Origin: Liolophura sinensis
Taxonomy: Eukaryota > Mollusca > Polyplacophora > Chitonida > Chitonidae
Length of the DNA stretch: 64,000 bases
Direction: 5' to 3'
NCBI RefSeq assembly: GCF_032854445.1
Contig: NW_027018025.1
Coordinates: 49,526 to 113,525 of the forward strand
Shown here: positions 40,501-51,574 of the stretch, one piece after another
Layout: every line of letters begins with the position of its first letter
Numbering within the stretch: the first letter of the stretch is position 1
Position numbers and translations under genes: made by a program
Notes under the pieces: generated by a model
What the model was told of the DNA's origin: nothing
What the model saw: only the letters and a program-made list of their open reading frames with translations
The model's database searches: none

Positions 40501-41980
40501 TCTACATGTAGAAAAACGACACCATTTGTATATAGAAAACGAATGGTACTTGATACAGTCCGCTCTAAAAACCACAATTGAACACTCACCCACATCAAAC
40601 AGGTGCCAAAACATGCGAAAGTGTGCCAGGCATCGGCAGGTGTTGAAAAAATTGCAAATTTCTCTGGTTTCCAAGGAGTACAAGCCGTTGCTGGGCACGT
40701 GATTGTGACTTCAATCATTATTTACACGTCGCTACAGCCAAAAGTATTGGTCGGAGAGCCACGCGGTTTGTACCATTCGATTTCTCGCCACAAAATACAT
40801 CGGATTAGATATTTACCAACAGCATTGGAACATTTTTTCCACTTTTGGATTTTTGCATGGTCATTTTGCTAATTGAAATCGGCTACACTGTAATGTGTAC
40901 CATGGCGACTGGTCATTACTATATTAAACTTTTGGCTACAAGTTATGTGCTCTTCGGTAGCCCAGAAGACCTGAAATCTTTGGGCCAAGCCCATTTAACT
41001 CACCCAGCAATTTTCTTACTTCTAAGTCCAAGAAAAACTCAATGTCTTTATCTACATGTAGAAAAACAACACCATTTGTATATAGAAAACGAATGGTACT
41101 TGATAGAGTCTGCTCTAAAAACTACAATTGAACACTCACCCACATCAAACAGGTGCCAAAAGATGCGGAAGTGTGCCAGGCATCGGCAGGTGTTGAAAAA
41201 ATTGAAAATTTCCCTGGTTTCCAAGGAGTATAAGTCGTTGCTGGGCACGTGATTGTGAATTCAATCATTATTTACACGTCGCTACAGCCAAAAGTATTGA
41301 TCGGAGAGCCACGCGGATTGCACCATTCGATTTCTCGTCACAAAATACATCGGATTTAAGTTTTACCAACAGCATTGGAACAATTTTTCCACTTTTGGAT
41401 TTTTGCATGGTGATTTTGTCAATTGAAATCAGCTACACTGGAATGTGTACCATGGCGACTGGTCATTACAATATTCAACTTTTGGCTACAAGTTATGTGG
41501 TCTTCGGAAGCCCAGAAGACCTCAAATCTTTGGGCCAAGCCCAATTAACTCACCCAGCAATTTTCTTACTTCTAAGTCCAAGACAAACTCAATGTCTTTA
41601 TCTACATGTAGAAAAACAACACCATTTGTATATAGAGAACGAATGCTACTTGATACAGTCCGCTCTAAAAACTACAATTGAACACTCACCCACATCAAAC
41701 AGGTGCCAAAACATGCGGAAGTGTGCCAGGCATCGGCAGGTGTTGAAAAAATTGCAAATTTCTCTGGTTTCCAAGGAGTACAAGCCGTTGCTGGGCACGT
41801 AATTGTGACTTCAATCATTATTTACACGTCGCTACAGCCAAAAGTATTGCTCGGAGAGCCACGCGGTTTGCACCATTCGATTTCTCGTCACAAAATACAT
41901 CGGATTAGACTTTTACCAAAAGCATTGAAACAGTTTTTCCACTTTTGGATCTTTGCATGTTCATTTTGCTAATTGAAATC
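37580..41980 (+). repeat. Family B eight-unit higher-order repeat, copy 3
   Basis: The order is the same as in copy 2, 4,401 bp from M-type unit to M-type unit. It is largely free of one-base indels and is the best reference copy of the eight-unit repeat. The second unit has CCATGGATACTGG and TTTTGGCCTTAAG, which are shared with the next two derivatives and set apart copies 3 onward. An extra A in CATTTAAAAATTTCC makes that unit 551 bp and joins two open frames into one of 192 codons by chance. Confidence 0.9.
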
Positions 41981-44900
41981 GGCTACACTGCAGTGTGTAC
42001 TAAAGGCGACTGGTAATTACTATATTAAACTTTTTGCTACAAGTTATGTGCTCTTCGGTAGCCCAGAAGACCTCAAATCTTTGGGCCAAGCCCATTTAAC
42101 TCACCCAGCAATTTTCTTACTTCTAAGTCGAAGCAAACTTAATGTCTTTACCTACATCTAGAAAATCAACACCATTTGTATATAGAAGACGAATGGTACT
42201 TGATACAGTCTGCTCTAAAAACTACAATTGAACACTCACCCACATCAAACAGGTGCCAAAAGATGTGGAAGTGTGCCAGGCATCGGCAGGTGTTAAAAAA
42301 CTAACAAATTTCCCTGGTCTCCAAGGTGTACTAGCCGTTGCTGGGCACGTGATTGTGACTTCAATCATTATTTACACGTCGCTACAGCCAAAAGTATTGG
42401 TCGGAGAGCCACGCGATTTGCACCATTCGATTTCTCGTCACAAAATACATCGGGTTAGACTTTTACCAACAGCATTGGAACAACTTTTCAACTTTTGGAC
42501 TTTTGCCTTATCATTTTGCTAATTGAAATCGGCTACACAGTAATGTGTACCATGGATACTGGTCATTACTATATTAAACTTTTGGCCTTAAGTTATGTGC
42601 TCTTCGGTAGCCCAGAAGACCTCAAATCTTTGGGCCAAGCCCATTTAACTCACCCAGCAAGTTTCTTACTTCTAAGTCCAAGAAAAACTCAATGTTTTTA
42701 TCTACATGTAGAAAAACAACACCATTTGTATATAGAAAACGAATGGTACTTGATAGAGTCTGCTCTAAAAACTACAATTGGACACTCACCCACATCAAAA
42801 AGGTGCCAAAACATGCGGAAGTGTGCCAGGCATCGGCAGGTGTTGAAAACATTTAAAAATTTCCCTGGTTTTCAAGGAGTACAAGCCGTTGCTGGGCACG
42901 TGATTGTGACTTCAATCATTATTTACACGTCGCTACAGCCAAACGTATTGGTCGGAGAGCCACGCGGTTTGCATCATTCGATTTCTCGTCACAAAATGCA
43001 TCGGATTAGATATTTACCAACAGCATTGGAACATTATTTCCACTTTTGGATTTTTGCCTGGTCATTTTGCTAATTGAAATCGGCTACACCGCAATGTGTA
43101 CTATGGCGACTGGTTATTACTATATTAAACATTTGGCTACAAGTTATGTGCTCTTCGTAAGCCCAGAAGACCTCAAATCTTTGGGCCAAGCCCATTTAAC
43201 TCACCCAGCAATTTTCTTACTTCTAAGTCCAAGAAAATCTCAATGTCTTTATCTACATGTAGAAAAACAACACCATTTGTATATAGAAAACGAATGGTAC
43301 TTGATACAGTCTGCTCTAAAAACTACAATTGAACACTCACCCACATCAAACAGGTGCCAAAAGATGCGGAAGTGTGCCAGGCATCGGCAGGTGTTGAAAA
43401 GATTGAAAATTTTCCTGGTTTCCAAGGAGTACAAGCCGTTGCTGGGCACGTGATTGTGACTTTAATCATTATTTACACGTCGCTACAGCCAAAAGTATTG
43501 GTTGGAGAGCCACGCGGTTTGCACCATTCGATTTCTCGTCACAAAATACATCCGATTAAACTTTTACCAACAGCATTGGACAATTTTCCCACTTTTGGAT
43601 TTTTGCATGGTCATTTTGTCAATTGAAATCGGCTACACTGTAATGTGTACCATGGCGTCTGGTCATTATTATATTAAACATATGGCTCTAAGTTATGTGC
43701 CCTTCGGTAGGCCCAGAAGACCTCAAATCTTTGGGCCAAGCCCATTTAACTCACCCAGCAAATTTTCTTACTTCTAAGTCCAAGACAATCTCAATGTCTT
43801 TATCTACATGTAGAAAAAACGACACCATTTTGTATATAGAAAACGAATGGTACTTGATACAGTCCGCTCTAAAAACCACAATTGAACACTCACCCACATC
43901 AAACAGGTGCCCAAAACATGCGAAAGTGTGCCAGGCATCGGCAGGTGTTGAAAAAATTGCAAATTTCTCTGTTTCCAAGGAGTACAAGCCGTTGCTGGGC
44001 ACGTGATTGTGACTTCAATCATTATTTACACGTCGCTACAGCCAAAAGTATTGGTCGGAGAGCCACGCGGTTTGTACCATTCGATTTCTCGCCACAAAAT
44101 ACATCGGATTAGATATTTACCAACAGCATTGGACATTTTTTCCACTTTTGGATTTTTGCATGGTCATTTTGCTAATTGAAATCGGCTACACTGTAATGTG
44201 TACCATGGCGACTGGTCATTACTATATTAAACTTTTGGCTACAAGTTATGTGCTCTTCGGTAGCCCAGAAGACCTGAAATCTTTGGGCCAAGCCCATTTA
44301 ACTCACCCAGCAATTTTCTTACTTCTAAGTCCAAGAAAAACTCAATGTCTTTATCTACATGTAGAAAAACAACACCATTTGTATATAGAAAACGAATGGT
44401 ACTTGATAGAGTCTGCTCTAAAACTACAATTGAACACTCACCCACATCAAACAGGTGCCAAAAGATGCGGAAGTGTGCCAGCATCGGCAGGTGTTGAAAA
44501 AATTGAAAATTTCCCTGGTTTCCAAGGAGTATAAGTCGTTGCTGGGCACGTGATTGTGAATTCAATCATTATTTACACGTCGCTACAGCCAAAAGTATTG
44601 ATCGGAGAGCCACGCCGATTGCACCATTCGATTTCTCGTCACAAAATACATCGGATTTAAGTTTTACCAACAGCATTGGAACAATTTTTCCACTTTTGGA
44701 TTTTTGCATGGTGATTTTGTCAATTGAAATCAGCTACACTGGAATGTGTACCATGGCGACTGGTCATTACAATATTCAACTTTTGGCTACAAGTTATGTG
44801 GTCTTCGGAAGCCCAGAAGACCTCAAATCTTTGGGCCAAGCCCAATTAACTCACCCAGCAATTTTCTTACTTCTAAGTCCAAGACAAACTCAATGTCTTT

Positions 44901-45281
44901 ATCTACATGTAGAAAAACAACACCATTTGTATATAGAGAACGAATGCTACTTGATACAGTCCGCTCTAAAAACTACAATTGAACACTCACCCACATCAAA
45001 CAGGTGCCAAAACATGCGGAAGTGTGCCAGGCATCGGCAGGTGTTGAAAAAATTGCAAATTTCTCTGGTTTCCAAGGAGTACAAGCCGTTGCTGGGCACG
45101 TAATTGTGACTTCAATCATTATTTACACGTCGCTACAGCCAAAAGTATTGCTCGGAGAGCCACGCGGTTTGCACCATTCGATTTCTCGTCACAAAATACA
45201 TCGGATTAGACTTTTACCAAAAGCATTGAAACAGTTTTTCCACTTTTGGATCTTTGCATGTTCATTTTGCTAATTGAAATC
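41981..45281 (+). repeat. Six-unit derivative of the B higher-order repeat (two-unit deletion)
   Basis: This 3,301-bp block matches copy 3 (37,580-41,980) with exactly two monomers missing. Up to about 43,103 it aligns at offset 4,401. From 43,158 (TTCGTAAGCCC) it aligns at offset 3,301. The monomer starting at 43,082 is therefore a hybrid of units 3 and 5 of the repeat. The joint lies in the identical stretch 43,104-43,157. One-base indels are dense at 43,571-44,490. Confidence 0.9.
43571..44490. other. Patch rich in single-base indels (3)
   Basis: Against 40.3-41.2 kb, one-base changes occur in GCATTGGACAATT, GGTAGGCCCAG, CAGCAAATTTTC, GAAAAAACGAC, CATTTTGTATA, GGTGCCCAAAAC, TCTCTGTTTCC, GCATTGGACATT, CTAAAACTAC and GTGCCAGCATCGG. 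Neighbouring units are 554 and 547 bp. This is the same part of the higher-order repeat that is affected at 36.0-37.0 kb. Confidence 0.75.
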
Positions 45282-46756
45282 GGCTACACTGCAGTGTGTA
45301 CTAAAGGCGACTGGTAATTACTATATTAAACTTTTTGCTACAAGTTATGTGCTCTTCGGTAGCCCAGAAGACCTCAAATCTTTGGGCCAAGCCCATTTAA
45401 CTCACCCAGCAATTTTCTTACTTCTAAGTCGAAGCAAACTTAATGTCTTTACCTACATCTAGAAAATCAACACCATTTGTATATAGAAGACGAATGGTAC
45501 TTGATACAGTCTGCTCTAAAAACTACAATTGAACACTCACCCACATCAAACAGGTGCCAAAAGATGTGGAAGTGTGCCAGGCATCGGCAGGTGTTAAAAA
45601 ACTAACAAATTTCCCTGGTCTCCAAGGTGTACTAGCCGTTGCTGGGCACGTGATTGTGACTTCAATCATTATTTACACGTCGCTACAGCCAAAAGTATTG
45701 GTCGGAGAGCCACGCGATTTGCACCATTCGATTTCTCGTCACAAAATACATCGGGTTAGACTTTTACCAACAGCATTGGAACAACTTTTCAACTTTTGGA
45801 CTTTTGCCTTATCATTTTGCTAATTGAAATCGGCTACACTGTAATGTGTACCATGGATACTGGTCATTACTATATTAAACTTTTGGCCTTAAGTTATGTG
45901 CTCTTCGGTAGCCCAGAAGACCTCAAATCTTTGGGCCAAGCCCATTTAACTCACCCAGCAAGTTTCTTACTTCTAAGTCCAAGAAAAACTCAATGTTTTT
46001 ATCTACATGTAGAAAAACAACACCATTTGTATATAGAAAACGAATGGTACTTGATAGAGTCTGCTCTAAAAACTACAATTGGACACTCACCCACATCAAA
46101 AAGGTGCCAAAAGATGCGGAAGTGTGCCAGGCATCGGCAGGTGTTGAAAACATTTAAAAATTTCCCTGGTTTTCAAGGAGTACAAGCCGTTGCTGGGCAC
46201 GTGATTGTGACTTCAATCATTATTTACACGTCGCTACAGCCAAACGTATTGGTCGGAGAGCCACGCGGTTTGCATCATTCGATTTCTCGTCACAAAATGC
46301 ATCGGATTAGATATTTACCAACAGCATTGGAACATTATTTCCACTTTTGGATTTTTGCCTGGTCATTTTGCTAATTGAAATCGGCTACACTGCAATGTGT
46401 ACTATGGCGACTGGTTATTACTATATTAAACATTTGGCTACAAGTTATGTGCTCTTCGGAAGCCCAGAAGACCTCAAGTCTTTGGGCCAAGCCCATTTAA
46501 CTCACCCAGCAATTTTCTTACTTCTAAGTCCAAGAAAAACTCAATGTCTTTATCTACATGTAGAAAAACACCACCATTTGTATATAGAAAACGAATGGTA
46601 CTTGATACAGTCTGCTCTAAAAACTACAATTGAACACTCACCCACATCAAACAGGTGCCAAAAGATGCGGAAGTGTGCCAGGTATCGGCAGGTGTTGAAA
46701 AAATTGAAAATTTCCCTGGTTTCCAAGGAGTACAAGTTGTTGCTGGGCACGTGATT
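45282..46756 (+). repeat. Truncated copy of the B higher-order repeat, ends at A island
   Basis: It holds an M-type unit (45,282), the CCATGGATACTGG unit (45,832) and most of a GGTTATTAC/TTCGGAAGCCC unit (46,383). The last unit is B-type through TACAAGTTGTTG and switches to A-type at GATTATGACATAAATG. The switch lies between 46,736 and 46,756. Confidence 0.88.
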
Positions 46757-47360
46757 ATGACATAAATGATCATTCAATTGTCTCTACAGCCAAAAGTATT
46801 GGTCGGAGAGCAACGCGGATTGCACCATTCGATTTCTCGTCACAAAGTACGTCGGATTAGCCTCTTACCAGTAGCACTGGAACAGTTTTCCCACTTTTGC
46901 ATTTTTACCTTGTCTTTTTGTTAATTGAAATCGACTACACTGTACTCTGTACAATCGCGACTGGTCATTACTATATTCAACTTTTGACTATAAGTTATGT
47001 GCCCTTCGGTAGCCCAGAAGACCTGAAATCTTTGGGCCAAGTCCATTTAACTCACCCAGCAATTGTCTTATTTCTAAGTCCAAGACAATCTCAATGTCTT
47101 TATCTACGTGTAGAAGAACCAAACCATTTGTACATAATAAACACAAGGTACTTGATACAGTCTGCTGTAAAAAGTACAACTAAACACTGACCCACATTTA
47201 TAAGGTGCCAAAAGATGCGGAATTGGGCCAGGCATCGGCAGCTGTTAAAAAATTGCAAATATCCCTGGTTTCCATGGAGTTAGAGCCGTTGCTGGGCACG
47301 TGATTATGACATCAATGATCATTGAATTGTCGCTACAGCCAAAAGTATTGGCCGGAGAGC
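46757..47360 (+). repeat. Family A island (about 0.6 kb) between B blocks
   Basis: The segment is A-type from GATTATGACATAAATG through one complete phase-to-phase stretch and back to B after GAGAGC at 47,360. Its left part resembles A units near 15.5 kb, sharing CTTACCAGTAGCACTGG and CAGTTTTCCCACTTTTGC. Its right part carries the private variants of the 21.6-kb unit, AAGTCCATTTAAC, TAGAAGAACCAAACC and TACATAATAAACAC. It is therefore itself a join of two A sources, with its right end identical in kind to the 22-kb A-to-B junction. Confidence 0.88.
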
Positions 47361-48900
47361 CACGCGGTTTGCACCATTCGATTTCTGGTCACAAAATACA
47401 TCGGGTTAACGTTCTACCAAAAGCATTGGAACAATTTTTCCTCTTTTGGATTTTTGCATGGTCATTTTGCTAATTGAAATCGGCTACACTGTAATGTGTA
47501 CCATGGCGTCTGGTCATTATTATATTAAACATTTGGCTATAAGTTATGTGCCCTTCGGTAGCCCAGAAGACCTCAAATCTTTGGGCCAAGCCCATTTAAC
47601 TCACCCAGCAATTTTCTTACTTCTAAGTCCAAGACAAACTCAATGTCTTTATCTACATGTAGAAAAACAACACCATTTGTATATAGAAAACGAATGGTAC
47701 TTGATACAGTCCGCTCTAAAAACTACAATTGAACACTCACCCACATCAAACAGGTGCCAAAAGATGTAGAAGTGTGCCAGGCATCGGCAGGTGTTGAAAA
47801 AATTGAAAATTTCCCTGGTTTCCACGGAGTACGAGCCGCTGCTGGGCACGTGATTGTGACTTCAATCATTATTTACACGTCGCTACAGCCAAAAGTATTG
47901 GTCGGAGAGCCACGCGGTTTGCACCATTCGATTTCTCGTCACAAAATACATCGGATTAAACTTTTACCAACAGCATTGGAACCATTTTTCCACTTTTGGA
48001 TTTTTGCCTGGTCATTTTGCTAATTGAAATCGGCTACACTGCAATGTGTACTATGGCGACTGGTCATTACTATATTAAACTATTGGCTATAAGTTATGTG
48101 CTCTACGGAAGCCCAGAGGACCTGAAATCTTTGGGCCAAGCCCATTTAACTCACCCAGCTATTTTCTTACTTCTAAGTCCAAGACAAACTCAATGTCTTT
48201 ATCTACATGTAGAAAAACAACACCATTTGTATATAGAAAACGAATGGTACTTGATACAGTCCGCTCTAAAAACTACAATTGAACACTCACCCACATCAAA
48301 CAGGTGCCAAAACATGCGGAAGTGTGCCAGGCATCGGCAGGTGTTGAAAAAATTGCAAATTTCCCTGGTTTCCAAGGAGTACAAGCCGTTGCTAGGCACG
48401 TGATTGTGACTTCAATCATTATTTACACGTCGCTACAGCCAAAAGTATTGGTCGGAGAGCCACGCGGTTTGCACCATTCGAGTTCTCGTCACAAAATACA
48501 TCGGGTTAACGTTTTACCAAAAGCATTGGAACAATTTTTCCATTTTTGGATTTTTGCCTGGTCATTTTGCTAATTAAAATCGGCTACACTGTAATGTGTA
48601 CCATGGCGTCTGGTCATTATTATATTAAACATTTGGCTATAAGTTATGTGCCCTTCGGTAGCCCAGAAGACCTCAAATCTTTGGGCCAAGCCCATTTAAC
48701 TCACCCAGCAATTTTCTTACTTCTAAGTCCAAGACAATCTCAATGTTTTTATCTACATGTAGAAAAACAACACCATTTGTATATAGAAAACGAATGGTAC
48801 TTGATACAGTCCGCTCTAAAAACTACAATTGAACACTCACCCACATCAAACAGGTGCCAAACATGCGGAGGTGTGACAGGCATCGGCAGGTGTTGAAAAA
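46933..48900 (+). repeat. Re-copied left flank of B block 1, lacking three monomers
   Basis: From 46,980 or so to about 48,120 this matches 21.67-22.81 kb at offset 25,311, including the rare GTGCTCTACGGAAGCCC. From CCCAGCTATTTTC at about 48,150 it matches 24.49-25.24 kb at offset 23,661, including AATTAAAATCGGC and ATGCGGAGGTGTGACAGGC. The difference of 1,650 bp is exactly three units. The monomers equivalent to the missing three occur later, at 50,232, 50,782 and 51,332. Confidence 0.82.
47329..47360. other. Second A-to-B switch point, duplicate of the 22-kb junction
   Basis: A-type sequence ends at GAATTG and B-type begins at 47,361, in the same 32-bp window as at 22,018-22,049. The flanks share private variants: TTTCTGGTCAC, CGGGTTAACGTTC and TTTCCTCTTTTGG. 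One base differs (GGCCGGAG here, GGTCGGAG there). The two junctions are 25,311 bp apart and most simply descend from one event. Confidence 0.88.
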
Positions 48901-51574
48901 AATTGCAAATTTCTCTGGTTTCCAAGGAGTACAAGCCGTTGCTGGGCACGTGATTGTGACATCAATCATTATTTACACGTCGCTACAGCCAAAAGTATTG
49001 GTCGGAGAGCCACGCGGTTTGTACCATTCGATTTCTCGCCACAAAATACATCGGATTAGATATTTACCAAAAGCATTGGAACAGTTTTTCCACTTTTGGA
49101 TTTTTGCCTGGTCATTTTGCTAATTGAAATCGGCTACACTGTAATGTGTACCATGGCGACTGGTCATTACTATATTAAACTTTTGGCTACAAGTTATGTG
49201 CTCTTCGGTAGCCCAGAAGACCTCAAATCTTTGGGCCAAGCCCATTTAACTCACCCAGCAATTTTCTTACTTCTAAGTCCAACAAAAACTCAATGTCTTT
49301 GTCTACATGTAGAAAAACAACACCATTTGTATATAGAAAACGAATGGTACTTGATACAGTCCGCTCTAAAAACTACAATTGAACACTCACCCACATCAAA
49401 CAGGTGCCAAAAGATGCGGAAGTGTGCCAGGCATCGGCAGGTATTGAAAAAATAGCAAATTTCCCTTGTTTCCAAGGAGTACGAGCCGTTGCTGGGAACG
49501 TGATTGTGACTTCAATCATTATTTACACGTCGCAACAGCCAAAAGTATTGGTCGGAGAGCCACGCGGTTTGCACCATTCGATTTCTCGTCACAAAATACA
49601 TCGGTTTAAACTGTTGCCAACAGCATTGGAACAATTTTTCCACTTTTGGATTTTTGCCTGGTCATTTTGCTAATTGAAATCGGCAACACTGCAATGTGTA
49701 CCATGGCAACTGGTCATTACTATATTAAACTTTTGGCTACAAGTTATGTGCTCTTCGGTAGCCCAGAAGACCTCAAATCTTTGGGCCAAGCCCATTTAAC
49801 TCACCCAGCAATTTTCTTACTTCTAAGTCCAAGAAAAACTCAATGTCTTTATCTACATGTAGAAAAACAACACCATTTGTATATAGAAAACGAATGGTAC
49901 TTGATACAGTCTGCTCTAAAAACTACAATTGAACACTCACCCACATCAAACAGGTGCCAAAAGATGCGGAAGTGTGCCAGGCATCGGCAGGTGTTGAAAA
50001 GATTGAAAATTTTCCTGGTTTCCAAGGAGTACAAGCCGTTGCTGGGCACGTGATTGTGACTTCAATCATTATTTACACGTCGCTACAGCCAAAAGTATTG
50101 GTCGGAGAGCCACACGGTTTGCACCATTCGATTTCTCGTCACAAAATACATCCGATTAAATTTTTACCAACAGCATTGGAACAATTGTTCCACTTTTGGA
50201 TTTTTGCATGGTCATTTTGCTAATTGAAATCGGCTACACTGTAATGTGTACCATGGCGACTGGTCATTATTATATTAAACATTTGGCTATAAGTTATGTG
50301 CTCTTCGGTAGCCCAGAAGACCTCAAATCTTTGGACCAAGCCCATTTAACTCACCCAGCAATTTTCTTACTTCTAAGTCCAACAAAAACTCAATGTCTTT
50401 ATCTACATGTAGAAAATCAACACGATTTGTATATAGAAGACGAATGGTACTTGATACAGTCTGCTCTAAAAACTACAATTGAACACTCACCCACATCAAA
50501 CAGGTGCCAAAAGATGCGGAAGTGTGCCAGGCATCGGCAGGTGTTGAAAAGATTGAAAATTTTCCTGGTTTCCAAGGAGTACAAGCCGTTGCTGGGCACG
50601 TGATTGTGACTTTAATCATTATTTACACGTCGCTACAGCCAAAAGTATTGGTCGGAGAGCCACGCGGTTTGCACCATTCGATTTCTCGTCACAAAATACA
50701 TCCGATTAAATTTTTACCAACAGCATTGGAACAATTGTTCCACTTTTGGATTTTTGCATGGTCATTTTGCTAATTGAAATCGGCTACACTGTAATGTGTA
50801 CCATGGCGACTGGTCATTATTATATTAAACATTTGGCTATAAGTTATGTGCCCTTCGGTAGCCCAGAAGACCTCAAATCTTTGGGCCAAGCCCATTTAAC
50901 TCACCCAGCAATTTTCTTACTTCTAAGTCCAAGAAAAACTCAATGTCTTTATCTACATGTAGAAAAACAACACCATTTGTATATAGAAAACGAATGGTAC
51001 TTGATACAGTCCGCTCTAAAAACTACAATTGAACACTCACCCACATCAAACAGGTGCCAAAACATGCGGAAGTGTGCCAGGCATCGGCAGGTGTTGAAAA
51101 ACTTGCAAATTTGTCTGGTTTCCAAGGAGTACGAGCCGTTGCTGGGCACGTGATTGTGACTTCAATCATTATTTACACGTCGCTACAGCCAAAAGTATTG
51201 GTCGGAGAGCCACGCGATTTGCACCATTCGATTTCTCGTCACAAAATACATCGGGTTAGCCTTTTACCAACAGCATTGGAACAATTTTCCCACTTTTGGA
51301 TTTTTGCATGGTCATTTTGCTAATTGAAATCGGCTACACTGTAATGTGTACCATGGCGTCTTGTCATTATTATATTAAACATTTGGCTCTAAGTTATGTG
51401 CCCTTCGGTAGCCCAGAAGACCTCAAATCTTTGGGCCAAGCCCATTTAACTCACCCAGCAATTTTCTTACTTCTAAGTCCAAGACAATCTCAATGTCTTT
51501 ATCTACATGTAGAAAAACAACACCATTTGTATATAGAAAACGAATGGTACTTGATACAGTCCGCTCTTAAAACC

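Larger units (their letters stand above)
22050..46756 (+). repeat. Family B satellite block 1 (about 44-45 monomers, 550 bp)
   Basis: Unit starts are 22,171, 22,721, 23,271, 23,821, 24,371, 24,921, 25,470, 26,020, 26,569, 27,118, 27,668, 28,218, 28,768, 29,318, 29,869, 30,422, 30,976, 31,525, 32,076, then about every 550 bp to 46,383. B-specific bases include TGTAATGTGTACCATGG after phase zero, CTACATGTAG, TATATAGAAAACGAATGG, CACATCAAACAGG and CATTATTTACACGTCGC. Most units keep a 405-bp open frame, but copies differ mainly at amino-acid-changing sites. I read the frame as incidental. Units near the left edge (22.2-26.5 kb) form one subfamily; the eight-unit repeat begins at 28,768. Confidence 0.95.
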
